Part shown: positions 22,815 to 34,494 of the stretch, in pieces
Numbering within the stretch: the first letter of the stretch is position 1
Layout of the letters: each line of letters begins with the position of its first letter
Made by a program: the position numbers and the translations under genes
From: Cyathus striatus
Lineage: Eukaryota; Basidiomycota; Agaricomycetes; Agaricales; Nidulariaceae
Direction: 5' to 3'
NCBI GenBank assembly: GCA_025738555.1
Contig: JAOVFP010000003.1
Coordinates: 4,092,001 to 4,156,000 of the forward strand
Length of the DNA stretch: 64,000 nt
The notes under the pieces: model-generated
What the model was told of the DNA's origin: nothing
Database searches by the model: none
Seen by the model: the letters and a program-made list of their open reading frames with translations, nothing else

Positions 22815-25800
22815 CTAGCTTTCTGGTGCCTTAGGACTGAAACTAGGAAACAAATGCACACTTCCCTTAATAATGTCAATTGCAATGACACTTGATATCT
22901 GCTCCCCCATTGTCTGTAGATGTGAGACCTTATATAGATTGGAAGCTGGGTCTATCCCTGCAACTGAAAATGGTGTGAACCACTCAACATAGGCAAAATT
23001 TTTAGATGGAGAATTGCCTCCAAACCATATCTCCTGGGCATGAAAGGGAAGTGAGAATATGCAGTGAATCTGTGCAGTGGTATAACCCTTGATTCCATAG
23101 GTATGTCCATCATCAAAGTCCACAAGAGCAGTATCAAATCAGGCAGGTATGCCCACATCATACTTACCAATACAAGCAGGTTGAGCATGTATTGAATCAA
23201 CAACATATTCCTTAATAGCACCTGATTTGTCCAAAGTGAAAGGATCATGGCTTGCAAACTTTATTCAATGATAAGCAGAGACTGACTGACACAGCATAGG
23301 AAGATGCTGGACAGCATTATGAATCTCCTGAGGCTGCTTGAGTCCTGGGTGCTGAAACTGAACAATCATATGAGCAAGAGCATTCTGAAAGTCTAATGCT
23401 CCATACTCATCACACAGAGTTGAGAAACTGACAGTGCAGCAAGAGGGATCCTTTGCCATTTTCAGTGCATGCAGTGGAACAAGGGAGGGCATCAATGATG
23501 GTCTGAAAGCCTGCAAGGTAGGCAAATAAATGAATTGCCGCTGAAGGAACTTATCATGCTGACAGACACATTCCTTGTGTTCCAGCCACAATGTCATTTG
23601 TGCAAACTCATCCTTTTTGTTTGTTGAATTGTAGGCTTCTTTTGCGAGATCAATGTGAAGTCACTCAGTGTACTGTGTATCTGTGTTGTCAGTTGTTCCA
23701 AAGAGTTCTATGAAGAAGCAATAGTGTTGTGCATAGTGCAGTTTTATAATATTCCATTGGTTATGAATATCAAGATCAACAAATATGTCTTTGTTGTCAT
23801 GGAAAGTTACCAGAGCTGCATCAAGAAGCTCAAGTGTTTCATCTGAATGTACAGGGTACCTGGCAAGTTGAACAAAGTTGAGAAGAGCATGAACAGCACA
23901 CATGAGATGAAGACTAGAAAGCCAAGAAAACCCATGAAATCGGATGTCAACAACAAGAGCCAATAAAAAGTGAGATATTTGATCATGTTCCATTCCAGTA
24001 ACCTGTGAAAGCTTACATATCCCTTTCATAAATAGCCAAATATGATGGTTGGGAGGGAGGCAACAACACCATGCATCAATCTCTGCATCATCAACTGCTT
24101 TACAGACCCAAGCAATCACATGTTTTATAACCCCTTGAAAGAGCTGGTGTAGAATGTCAGGTGTGATAGAACTGTAGATGTTGACAAATGGAAGATTCTT
24201 CCAAAAAGGATGTGCAATCAGTTTGAGTCCTGCTTCTGCACAAGACTACATAAATGCAGTTGGTTCTTGAGAGATCATTTCCAATATAGTCTTGATTGGT
24301 GTGACTTCATGAGGACATAGGTAAGAAGGTGGCTCGCCAATTCCTTCATGAGGAGCTGGGCATGAAGGACATAAGCCAGTTTTGATGATTGTTACCATGA
24401 CTTGTTCAGGGTAGTCAGCAATGTACACAGCAAATATTGGAAAACATAATTGGACTGCTCCATCACCACTGAGAAGCTCAATCCCATCATGACCAGCAGC
24501 TTGCAGTGGTTGCATAATGAAATCCATGCATGCATGAAAAAGTTTGGAGAGGGTATGACATTGGGAGGAATCATTTGATATATGATCAAGTCTTGATGTT
24601 GGAAGGTACCTGAGTAGTATGTAGCCATGTTGCAAAGTTGTTGCAAAGTTTTATGTTGCAAGTGCTTTGGCAAGTTCCCAATAGTCATGTAGACTGGGTA
24701 GGCCATCTTATTTTGAAAGGTAGTGAGCTGTGTTAATATGCCTAGTGTACTTCTACCTACTATAAAAACATTATTTCTATATTCTATGCGCTACTTACAA
24801 ATGGTACAATATATCTGGGTTGTAATTAGTAGCTAAGGTAGAGGTCCCAGACCATTAGCTAGCATGGGAATGATCCATGCTAATAAGGGACATTACTAGT
24901 CTAAGTAGGAAAGTGTCTAAGAATAGAAACATCAAGGTCAGAGCTTATTCTCAACATTGGTGAGAAATAATTACCAGTAAGGCCAGAGATCAAGCTAAGC
25001 ATGTGTCTATTCTAATAATAGATTATCAAAGCAATGTTATCACATCATAGGAAAAGGCATGAGGACCAGACCCCACAGCAAGTGCCACTATCCAACCACA
25101 CTGTACCAGCACTGTGCATCAGCACATCATAGGTGCCTGGCTAGGTCTAAGACCCGGCATTCCCAGCAGGCTGATTCAGCATTTCCCATTTCCATGCATC
25201 AAAGTGTGCAGCATCATACTTTCATATGGAGTGCCTCACCTGCAGACAGGTTCTATTGTACTTTGTTATCTTCCCATATGGATGTGTTCTTGGTGCTCAT
25301 ATGCATGTCAAACTGTGATTTACTCTGGTCCATCCCAGACTCTCATAGCTAGTCTACAATGTCTACTTTACAGCTTAGCTAATGTGCAATTACTGCTTTT
25401 GTATTAACTATATAGTTCCTCTAGCCATAGTTTTGTAGGATATTTAATAGGTAGAGTTAAGTAGGATGAGGGCAGTCTCCTGTGCCCCAAGAAATACCAC
25501 CTAGCAGTTTGTGTTCATATTTGTGTGAGCAAAGAGATTCTGAGTGCAATGAAAGTGAGAAGTCATAAGCCCATGCTAAGTCTGAGATTAAGGAATGCAC
25601 ATCAAAATGTGCATCAAAGTGTTCACTAAGCTCGCATTTCATCTTGAACATCAGTCTTCAACAACTCCTCATTACTTTACTTCACCTGGAAGCACCTTGC
25701 ATCCAAGTCTTACCCACTGAGCACTTTCTTAGTGAGTGTATGTGGTGTGAGTTTTATTATTAATATTTACATTTACACTATGTTGCACTAAACTAGGTAC

Positions 25801-26985
25801 TTTAGTGTCTTGTCTGAAGAAATGATGATGGGCACAATTGTAGCATCCATTCTCTTTGTTTGTGCTTCAACCTTCTGCTAAAAAGATATGAGAAAGGTGA
25901 GTATAGAATTAAATATAAGTCTTACCTGTGTCGACCACCACAATTTAGCTGTGTGCATATCATGATACTGTTGAATAGTACATTCCTCATCTACAAATTG
26001 CTGCTGAGGTTCAAGGATAAGGTGGGGGGTGAATTCAGAATTTCCCCAGAGTGCACAGATACATTCAACAATGTCCCTGGAATAAAATTTGAATGATTGG
26101 CCATCAACAATAGCCTCTCATCTATGGAACTTTGGGCGGCCACCAGGGAGCTTGGTGTCAATAATCTTGTTGAGTTCTACTGTGTTCTTATATGATAAGT
26201 TAAGAGCTTCCTGAAGCTATGATCTGGTTAATAGAAAGTCTGAGCAACAGATGTGTAATACATACCCCATCTATTGCAAGAAGTTCTGAAAATGAAGTTG
26301 AGCTTGGTCCTCAGCATTTTGCCCACTTTGCAACCTCCCAGTCAAGCCTTGAGGTAAATGGTGCCCATGGGTTGGTGTTACCAGAAAATTTGCTTTGGTA
26401 AACCTCATCTAGGCAGTTGGACCAGCACAGTACAGCTCCAGGCTCAGACATAGGGTACACATCAGAGAATCAGACAATGTGAGGATGCTGCATGTTGATA
26501 TGTTCCTGGACAGCCAGGTGAGATGCTATATCATGTCATATCTGGTCCTGTGTTGGGAGTGATGAGTCCAGATCATCATCAGTGTTGCCTTCATCTGCTG
26601 CTTTGTTGTCATACTGATCTTGATGGTTTGGTTCCCAGTCAAACTCCATTTCAGCAGTAGCTGCTAGCACATCCTCTTCATAAGGATTGTCCTCTTCTAT
26701 GTCCTCCCCATCAGCATCTCTAACCAAAATATGACCCTCATCCTGTCCAAACTCATCATCTCTGTAATTATCAGCTGTCCCAAAGACATCACCATTGAAG
26801 TGTATAGCATCCTGATTCAGAGACAGTTCTTGGTTCATATTGTGAATCCAGGCTTCATTTTGGACTTGTAGTTCATGATATTGATGGCAGAAGGGGTTTC
26901 AACTTTGCTGGATATGCGAATCATAGCTATTGAATGTTAGATTTGTAGCATTGTGAGCAGGACATGTGTATTGTCAAGAAGCCAT
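22815..26985 (-). pseudogene. Plavaka-type transposase, inactivated
   Basis: The minus strand carries the ordered blocks of the Plavaka transposase: an N-terminal Cys/His segment, an acidic region, WATQ-like 'LYHDMHT' and ATIVPIIISSDKTQLT blocks, then AYPVYMTIGNLPK, YLPTSRLDHIS, DYPEQVMVT, HPFW..LPFVNIYSSITPDI, LHQLFQGVIKH and the C-terminal FAYVEWFTPF and LYKVSHLQT. An intron (GTATGT... near 26250-26200) separates AIDG from LSYKNTVELNKIID. Damage: TGA at 26974-26976, 26899-26901, 26536-26538, 26470-26472, 23661-23663, 23265-23267 and 23139-23141, TAG at 24246-24248, an 11-bp tandem duplication at 24628-24649, and the insertion 24734-25804. Several TGAs stand where the family has Arg (for example TE-stop-LHID, PA-stop-FDTALV). 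Dead copy; Plavaka terminal repeats were not found. Confidence 0.85.
24734..25804. mobile_element. 1.07-kb interspersed repeat, copy 2, inserted in Plavaka
   Basis: It is flanked by GTGT at 24730-24733 and 25805-25808. Deleting the element and one GTGT restores the Plavaka frame through SSDKTQLTTF, so the boundaries are exact. The ends and content match 3978-5045. A 4-bp duplication and the imperfect terminal inverted repeats (TAATATGCC.../TAAAGTACC...) do not point clearly to one superfamily. Confidence 0.85.
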
Positions 26986-27442
26986 AGTGAATTACAGTAC
27001 GAATTACGAGATGAAGGATTTGTATAGGAAGATGGAGGTGAAATACACCTGTGTTAGTGTCAGCCCACAACTCAGCACCATCACATTCAATAACAGACTA
27101 ACTTACAAATGACCTTTCCTTCTACCCAACCCATATTGTCATGTCACTTGCCTTTGAATAATTCTTCCACCAACTTCCCTCTCAACCCACCCAACCTCAC
27201 GATGCCCTCTGAGCATTCACACAAGGCTAATGAGACCTGAAGACATAACCTGATTATGCAAGATATCACTGACTGAAAAGTCATTGATGATGTGGCTGCA
27301 AGTGGTCAGTACCTCTAATGGGTTATGATAATTGATAATATACTTACACTTTACATTTCAAGGTGGACACAGGGCAAAGGAGAACATGCTTTAAAATCCA
27401 GGTGTGCAGTACTTGATACACCCATACCAAGTTCAGACACTA
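26986..27442. other. Spacer between Plavaka and the next gene
   Basis: No gene recognised. It may contain the 5' end of the Plavaka element, but no terminal repeat was identified. Confidence 0.4.
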
Positions 27443-29193
27443 ATGCCAAGACCCAGTTTGACTACTAAAAGGCAATGAAGAGCAGAGGGCATCAAATGCT
27501 GGAGGAAAGTGAAAGTGTTGTGGTACAGATGGTATGTTCAATAGAGCCACTTGAAGAATGAGCCTTGTACTGAATGCATTTGTAGCTTCTACTGTTGAAC
27601 AAGTGACAGATATTGTAGACAATAGCAAGGGGAAATTGGCCAATCGGATTAGGAAGAAAAAAGCAGCAGCCAAGAACAGTGTGGAGGGGAGTGAAGAAGA
27701 ACACCCATGTTCATTGATAGTACTTGATCCATTTGGGCTGATGATGTATTTCCTTATTAGGTTGCAAGGTAAAACCAGTCATTGTAGAAAGTGATGACGA
27801 ACTTGAAGTTCAGCCCTCACCAAAGCCAAAGCCAATCACAGGTAAGCACTACTGCATATCCTGAGTAAAAAAAACAAAGTTACTCACATGGTATCAAGCT
27901 GCAATACAGAAGCCAAAGCCCAAGAAGCCAGCTGCCACTATCAGCTTACAGTCAGCTGACTTGGAAGATAATGAACCTGAAGAAAGCAAAAATGAGAATG
28001 AACATTCAGGAAGAACTAACTCAGAATCAGAAGAAGAAGATTCTTCAGGTAAGACCTTGGTGGAACTCAACACAATTATAGAGGTATGTAATGTATGGGC
28101 TTTATTTACTTACTTACATTTCTTATTAATTCTACTATCACTCTCAGGCACCTATTATTAGAGACCCTCTCTCCACTAAGATGAATGCCAGGCCATCAGC
28201 CTATGATCTTTTTGAGTCTGACTCAGATGAGGTTGTGATGTTGTCATCAGCTCACAACCAGTATAGTAGGTCATCATCAGCAGTTCACTCACTCCCTCAA
28301 ACATCCAAATATGAAGCAGATTGTGCTTCTGAGGTTGGAGTCTATAATGCTGAACCAAAGGCCAGCAAGTCATTGAAACCTAAAGCCAAAGCTGCGGGGT
28401 CAAAGAAAAAGATGGTATGTTATTTATTCCTTACATGTTATTATTACATTCATACTTACTACCTTTATCTTTATATATCTAGTCTCACTGCAATGCTGCA
28501 TTTCAAAAAGAGGTAAATGTTTATATGCATCATGGTATACTTGAATTTTACTTACCTTAGCCTTTTCGAATCTCTAGCAACCAGAGATCATTGACAGGAA
28601 GCTGAAGCTTGAAGACAATGTGCCAGAATTACATACCAATTGGCCAGCACATGCACAACTAGTCTATGCTCCAGATGGCATGAGCATATGCTTGACTATG
28701 CAAAATGACCTCATCTGCTTCCTGCTCACAGAAACAATTCACTTCAAAACTGTAAGCCTTTTGAAAGACAATAGCTGGCCCAAGTTTCAGTGCCATGTGG
28801 AGTTTTTTCAGCAGTTCTTGAACACTGCAACTGAGTGTAATCTGGGAATTGTAGGCATGAACAATGTCAAGCAATGAATCATACAGGAGCTCAACTTCTG
28901 TGTCAAGCTTGGTGGTGTGGTGAGAAAGTCCCACTCTCAGCATATCAATACTGAAAGTCTTCTAGGTTTTAGACTGTCTTGCAATGACATGAATGCCCAC
29001 CAAAGTTCAAGCTGCCACCCAAATTGCAGTGTACCTACTTGGAACTGGCAAGAAATGTCAGCAACATGTACAGAGTCTCTTTGATAATGACAGAGCATAT
29101 ATCTATCCCAGGGAGTGGTCTGTAGCATCTGTGAGTTGTTGGGATTCCCATGTCAATATGTATCTCACACTCACACTGTTAATGATTCATGAC
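27443..29193 (+). pseudogene. Multi-exon transposon-neighbour gene, possibly DUF6532-type
   Basis: A chain of short plus-strand exons with plausible GT-AG introns. Basic segment NRIRKKKAAAKNS, then ESDDELEVQPSPKPKPIT, an acidic segment (NEPEESKNENEHSG), SAYDLFESDSDEVVML, a Lys-rich stretch before GTATGT at about 28415, then LHTNWPAHAQLVYAPDGMS, CLTMQNDLICFLL and finally SVYLLGTGKKCQ-like (AVYLLGTGKKCQQHVQSLF) and DRAYIYPREW. The last blocks resemble the DUF6532 domain of Agaricomycete transposon-neighbour genes (C-terminal '..LV..LL.D..YIYP'). Stops at 27476-27478 (TGA) and 28875-28877 (TGA, KQ-stop-II) break it. Assignment rests on pattern memory and is tentative. Confidence 0.4.
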
Positions 29194-29219
29194 TAGAAAG
29201 AGAACTTGTCAATGAGCCA

Positions 29220-29960
29220 CATGTTTCAACTGACTATCAGAGAGTCAGTTGAGAGTCAGTTGATAGTCAGATTATAATTACATACAAAATAGAGTAATTG
29301 CTAGTCTCACCTTACTGTCACCTTACTATTAGCTTACTCTTATTCAATCTGATATCAGATAGTAATCTGAGAGTTGATTGATATAATTTCACCTGACTAT
29401 CATCTGACTATCAATTAAATTTGTATGAGTTATTGGTGTAAAATAGACTCCATATAGATTCCACCTGATCACTATAGTTTCCCACAGTCATTACACATGT
29501 CACAATGTGTGACATGTGTGACATGTTGAAAAAAGTGGACATTCTGAATGACACACTAGGACAAGTGTGCACAGTCATCACACTTACCTAGACTATAGTT
29601 TACTACAGTCCTCACACATGTCACACTTGTCACACTTTTTCCAGTATATTACATGGTGACTTGTGTGACACATTTATTCAACATGTCACACAAGTCATGC
29701 TTTTCCAACATGTTACAAGTCACACTTTTCCCAGCATGTCACGCTTTTGGGAAAAGTGTGACTTGTGTGATACAACTCCATGTGTGACATGTTGGAAAAT
29801 ATTGGGAAAAGTGTGACATATTGGAAAATGTTGGAAAAAGTGTGACAAGTGTGGGAAAAAATGTGACATGTTTGGAAAACTGTCACATATCATAACCATC
29901 ACACTTGCCACACTTTTTCCAACATGTCACATTTTTCCCACGCTTGTCACACATGTCACA
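29220..29960. repeat. Degenerate GACTATCA and GTGTGACATGTTGGAAAA repeats
   Basis: 29225-29420 has units such as AGAGTCAGTTGATAGTCAG in both orientations. 29480-29960 has palindromic units of TTTTCCAACATGTCACAC and complements. The latter sequence type also forms the centre of the element at 2425-3934. No gene. Confidence 0.6.
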
Positions 29961-31020
29961 GTGAGGGAGTGTCAATGACATGGCATTGATGCTGTTCTTG
30001 CAAGTGGCATTGTGGTCATCACATCACAGGAAGAAGGAGATGGACAACAGGGTGTCATTGTCACCATGACACAGGGGGCATGGAGGAGAGGGGGCTGGCT
30101 GCTGACATGTCTACAATTCATAGATGATGCTGTGGGATATGAGGTAGCAGGAGGGACTTGAGATAGGGGAGGAATTAGCTTACCTGGCTTCAATGTACAC
30201 TTTGAGAGTGTCTTGGGGGCGATGCCCTGCATGGTACCAGTGGTGTGGTGGGAGCAGCAGGGAGGGAGGGGCAGGATGGCATGGTGCCTGTCTTCATCAC
30301 TTACATAATGAGGGGAGGGAACAGATGGAGGAAGAGAACAAAACAATATTCATCATTCATCATTGTGAGCATGAAGCTTGAGAGCAGCAAGGAGGGGACA
30401 GCTGGAGGGGCTGAGGTACAGGGAAGAGGGAAGAGGGAGAGTAATGCATTCATTGTCAACATTGACAGCACATATGTTTCATTGCTGACAGCTGGGTATC
30501 ACTGAGCATGCCCACTGGTCTTGTAGAGTTCATGCTGTATAAACCAACAAGCTGTGTTGGTGTAGTGATAAGTTGTGTTGTGCTTTTGGTAGGTTAATTC
30601 ACTATGTCTGTGGTTCAATTCCTGTCAGGGACATTTTATATTACATGTATTATTTTTACTATAATAAAGTAAAGAATATGGTTTACTTTAGTGGTACACA
30701 GGGAGTGAATGGGGATTACATGGAGTACACAAGGATTATGTGGACTATAAATGGTGTACACATGGACTTTATGTGGAAAATTTACCCAGAGTCCATAGGC
30801 ACTTCCTGTATTCCACATGGAATTCAACAATTCCATGTGGAATCCACATGGAGTCCACATAGAGTTTGTACACAGACTTATCTCTGTATCAATCCTTCTG
30901 TACTCCATGTAAGCTCCATGTTCACTCCACATAGAGTCTCCCAATGTCCATGTGGACTCCATATAGGCTCCCAGAAAATTACATGGACTCCACATGGACT
31001 CCACATAGACATGTGGGGGA
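29960..31020. mobile_element. CpG-poor relative of element 3 cargo with CCACATGGACTCC subterminal repeats
   Basis: AATGACATGGCATTGATGC and following sequence at about 29976-30060 line up with ATGACGTGGTGTCGACGCC at about 15106-15180 of element 3, with CG replaced by TG/CA. Next come G/A-rich repeats, a tRNA-like unit (30550-30640), an AT-rich tail, and inverted units such as TTCCACATGGAATTC and GGACTCCACATGGACTCC (30700-31015). The order mirrors element 3, but the subterminal motif is CCACATGG in place of CCGTACGG. Boundaries and target duplication are not defined. Confidence 0.45.
30550..30640 (+). other. tRNA-like unit (SINE-type)
   Basis: TTGGTGTAGTGATAAG resembles an A box and GTGGTTCAATTCCTG a B box about 50 bp later; an AT-rich tail follows. 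Position within its element corresponds to the tRNA-like unit of element 3. Confidence 0.4.
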
Positions 31021-31029
31021 CCATAAAGT

Positions 31030-31167
31030 GCTCAATAAAGGGACAAGTAAATAAGGTACAAGTAAACATTCATAAGTAAGAGTTTAATATATAACACAAG
31101 TACACAGTCTCAAGGAAAACTCAAAGTTCACTTTAATAGTCCTAGAGACATTGTCATGGATATAACA
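31030..31167. repeat. LTR end fragment
   Basis: TTTAATATATAACACAAGTA...GTCATGGATATAACA matches the last ~120 bp of the solo LTR 34495-36034 (TTGATATATAACAAGTG...GTCATGGATATGACA). Similarity stops at ACA on the right, as expected for an LTR end; the rest is absent. From 31168 to 31997 I see no gene. Confidence 0.6.
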
Positions 31168-31997
31168 ATACCTCACTTGAATTGTTTGGAAGCCTAAGGA
31201 AGATGTGAGAATGAAAGTGTCTGGGGAGGTTTTTCCTCTTGATTATAAATTATATTTATCATTTGGTGGGGATTGAGGTGGATGGAGGGCCTGAGGAGGA
31301 GAGGGACAAATATGATTAGGTTGAGATAAGGGATGTGGAGGGTATTAACATGTTGTGTGAGGTGTTGGTATAGTGGAATTGCACTTCTAGGGAACTTTAT
31401 AACAATTCCTCAGCCAGGACTTAACAGCTGCTTAGTATCATTTCCAAGAAGTCATATTCTAGGTGGCAGTAGTGCAATTAGTACATTTCAAAGATTATTG
31501 TATAGGAGAGAATGTTCAAGTTGACATGTCCAGATGATATCATCTACACATACTACTCATCATCTGACTATAACCATTTCACAGTAAGGTAGGGAACACT
31601 ATGATCCAACACCCTTATGTAATCCAATTTCTACTCTCCACTATCACTGAAATTCCTTCTTCAACACTCACTTTCAAGCAAATCTCAGCTGAACAAGTTT
31701 TAGAATCCATTAATCTGAACAGAATGTTCACTTTGATTTTTTAAATTTTTTTATATTCACCAACCTATTTAAATGTAAGAAACTTTACAAAAAGGATTAT
31801 AAAATGTCTGAAAATGATGCTTCCATTGGTTAGACAGAAATTGATTTTTCTTCTTTCAACATTTTGTGTCTTATATAAGCATACCACATGATCTAAGTAA
31901 CTGGCTATTGTATACACATGATGAATAAGATATTATTGCCAGCTGGCTGATATGGGCATAAAATAAGTCAGATACACTCAAAATTGACAACAATATC

Positions 31998-32527
31998 ATG
32001 GGCTGGCAATCTAAAAGCACTAAGAATCATTTAAATAATTTGAAGCATGGAAAAGAAGCAATCAATAATGTTGCTGAAGAGTATGGACTGCAACAGGCAA
32101 CTGTAGAAGAGGTGACAGATGAAGATGATGAGTACATGCCTGAACCTGGTGAGAGAACACTGACCAGTAGCAGATGAATGAATCACTTACTAACATTTAA
32201 ATAATAGCTGATTATGATTCTGAGATGTCTGAATCTGACTTTGAAGAAGACAGTGATCCAGACCCTGATAAGGAAAGGGAGTTGCAAACAGAAGCAGGCA
32301 TACTTCAATTTTCAGCATTGCTTCATGAGGTGCAGTGCATGGCTCTTAAAGCACAGCAGGAGGTGGTGGAGCTCAAGCCCAAAAGAAAGAGCCACTATAC
32401 CAGCAATGCAAAGTGGAAAAAACAAAATTGGGCTGCAAAATGGTGTAAAATTCAACAGAGTGGGGAGCAACTGTTTATTTCTCACTTCTTCAAGGAGGTC
32501 ATTGCAGTCCCCTATGGAATTAGGTAG
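31998..32527 (+). pseudogene. 5' part of an unrecognised transposon-type gene
   Basis: ATG at 31998 begins MGWQSKSTKNHLNNLKHGK, then an acidic segment (TDEDDEYMPEPG). A GT-AG intron of about 56 bp follows, then ADYDSEMSESDFEEDSDPD, a helix-like segment, and KPKRKSHYTSNAKWKKQNW, GEQLFISHFFKE. Short N-terminal proteins of this plan (acidic, then a basic 'YT..S..K' segment, then FISxFF) precede DDE-type transposases in Agaricomycetes, but the downstream catalytic part is absent. The frame ends at 32527 where an AGTCCAGGTAG repeat block begins. Role uncertain. Confidence 0.45.
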
Positions 32528-32830
32528 AGTCTACCTGAAGTCCAGTAGTCTACCTGGACTTTACCTGGACTTTACCTGGACTTCACCTGGACTTTACCTG
32601 AACTCCAGAAATATTATTTCCTTGTGTATGGTGCATGTGAGTCCATCTGAAGTCCAGGTAAAGTCCAGGTAGATTCCTGGACTTCAGGTAGACTACTGGA
32701 AATCACTTGGAAATTACTGATTTCAGCCACTGGACTTCAGGTAGAATACATGATTTTTGCCTGTACTTCACCTGTACTTTACCTGTACTTTACCTGAAGT
32801 TCACCTGATTTTTAGCAGTACTTTATTCTA
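32523..32830. repeat. AGTCCAGGTAG-family block truncating the preceding gene
   Basis: Units such as CTACCTGGACTTTACCTGG on the left and AAGTCCAGGTAAAGTCCAGG on the right form an imperfect palindrome; related to 2425-3934. Confidence 0.7.
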
Positions 32831-32889
32831 GGCAATTAGAACAAGGTTTCTTACTTATAATATATATATATATATAAATTAAATTAATA

Positions 32890-32990
32890 ATTGTCACCAA
32901 TGAGAATTGAACACAGGACTTCACACAAAATCAGTGCCTAATAAGTGCTAATACTGCAGCTTTACCATTACACCAAGCAGGCATTATTAG
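32890..32990 (-). other. tRNA-like unit (SINE-type), minus strand
   Basis: On the minus strand TTGGTGTAATGGTAAAG resembles an A box and TGTGTTCAATTCTC a B box about 50 bp on. An AT-rich tail (about 32850-32890) follows in that orientation. Confidence 0.45.
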
Positions 32991-33283
32991 CTATCTGAAC
33001 TGACACCCTATAGCCATCATCAAATATCCATCTCACATGCTGCTTACACTGCCAGCACACTTCTGTCATGTCATCATCATAGCCAACAACATGCAATTTC
33101 CTCTTCCCTCCCTCTTCTCACTGCCACCCTCATCTCTCATCTTGCAAATGACAAGTGCTGCATCATCCTTTCTCCCTCTCCTCCACCACCTCCTCTCTCT
33201 CCTCCTACCCCTCTTTCCAGCAAGTGAAGAGCACAGCCATCCAGCTCCACCTCTCCTCTCCTTGACAGTCCTGGCCAGCTCCC

Positions 33284-34090
33284 TTGCCCTCATCAGCAAG
33301 TGATGAGGGTGTGTGTCTTCCCCTTCCCACTCCCACTCACCCTCATCTCACAAGTGATGAGGGTGAGTGTCTTCTCCTGGCACCCACTCTCTTGCCCTCA
33401 TCTACAAGTGATGAGGGCACATGTCTTCCCTTCTGCTTCCACTCACCTTGTCTTGCAAGTGACAAGGGCAAGTGTCTTCTCCTGGCCCCCTCACCTTCAT
33501 CTTGCAAGTGATGAGGGCACGTGTCTCCCCCCTCCTGCTTCCACTAGCCCTTGTCTCACCAGTGATGAGGGCATGTGCTTTCCCCCTCCTGCTCCCACTC
33601 ACCCTCCCACTCACCCTTGTCTCACAAATGACAAGGGCATGTGCTTTCCCTCTCCTGCTCCCACTTGCCCTTGTCTCACAAGTGATGAGGGTGCTGCCTT
33701 CCCCCATCCCCCTCTCCCCCACCCTCATCTCACAAGTGATGAGGGCACATGCCATCTCCCTCTCCCTCTCCCTCTCCTCTGCCCTCATCTTGCAAGTGAT
33801 GAGGGTGTGTGCCATCTCCCTCTCCATCTCCCTTTCCTCCACTCTTGTCTCCATCTTCATCTCCCCCTCCTTTGCCCTCATCTCACAAGTGACAAGGTTG
33901 TGTGCCTTTCCACCTGGCCCCTTGCCCTTGCCCTCTCCCTCTCCCCTTGCCATTGCCCTCATCTCACAAGTAATGAGGGCACTCTCATGCTATTTTATGG
34001 GAGATCGATCAGGCATTCCACTATTGGAACACCTTATCAATTTCCCTTCTTGTATTATCTTGCCCTCATCTTGCAAGTGATGAGGGTGCT
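33284..34090. repeat. ~60-bp minisatellite with CTCATC...GATGAG core, 13 copies
   Basis: Thirteen copies of CATCTCACAAGTGATGAGGG or close variants separated by C/T-rich sequence of varying length (from about 33290 to 34085). The core can form a small hairpin CCCTCATC/GATGAGGG. Some copies read CTTGTC or GACAAG instead, as expected if the ancestral arms were CTCGTC/GACGAG and lost their CpG on one or the other strand. Ser/Pro-rich frames are repeat translations. Confidence 0.85.
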
Positions 34091-34219
34091 CTCATACTAA
34101 GTGGTGTCAGCCAATTCAATCACAAATTGCTCAGGAAAAATGAGTGCCAGTGATTTTAAATCTTCACCAAAAAAATGAGTGCCATTTTTATAAGGTGTAT
34201 TCAGTAAATGTAATGGAGT

Positions 34220-34494
34220 GGTGATCATTGGCACTCATTTATGTATTGGTATTGACTGCTAGGGGATTATATTAGTATAGTATGGAGGCACTCAAAAGTG
34301 ATCATTTTAAGAATATTAGAAGGTGATCATTGGCACTCATTTATGTATTGGTATTGACTATTAGGGGATTATATTAGTATAGTATGAGGACACTCAAAAG
34401 TGGTCATTTTAAGAATATTGGGAGATGATCATTGGCACTCATTTATGTATTGTTGTTGATTACTAGGGAATTATATTAGTATAGTATGGAGGCA
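34220..34494. repeat. 101-bp tandem repeat, about 2.7 units
   Basis: GTGATCATTGGCACTCATTT recurs at about 34222, 34323 and 34424. Each unit continues with TATTAGTATAGTATGGAGGC and CACTCAAAAGTGATCATTTT. Part of the same unit appears in inverted orientation at 38200-38330. Confidence 0.85.

Noticed and set aside
33284..34090. Compensatory covariation in the hairpin core of the minisatellite
   Set aside because: Arm variants (CATC/TGTC, GATG/GACA) co-occur in only two of thirteen units, no more than independent CpG loss would give.
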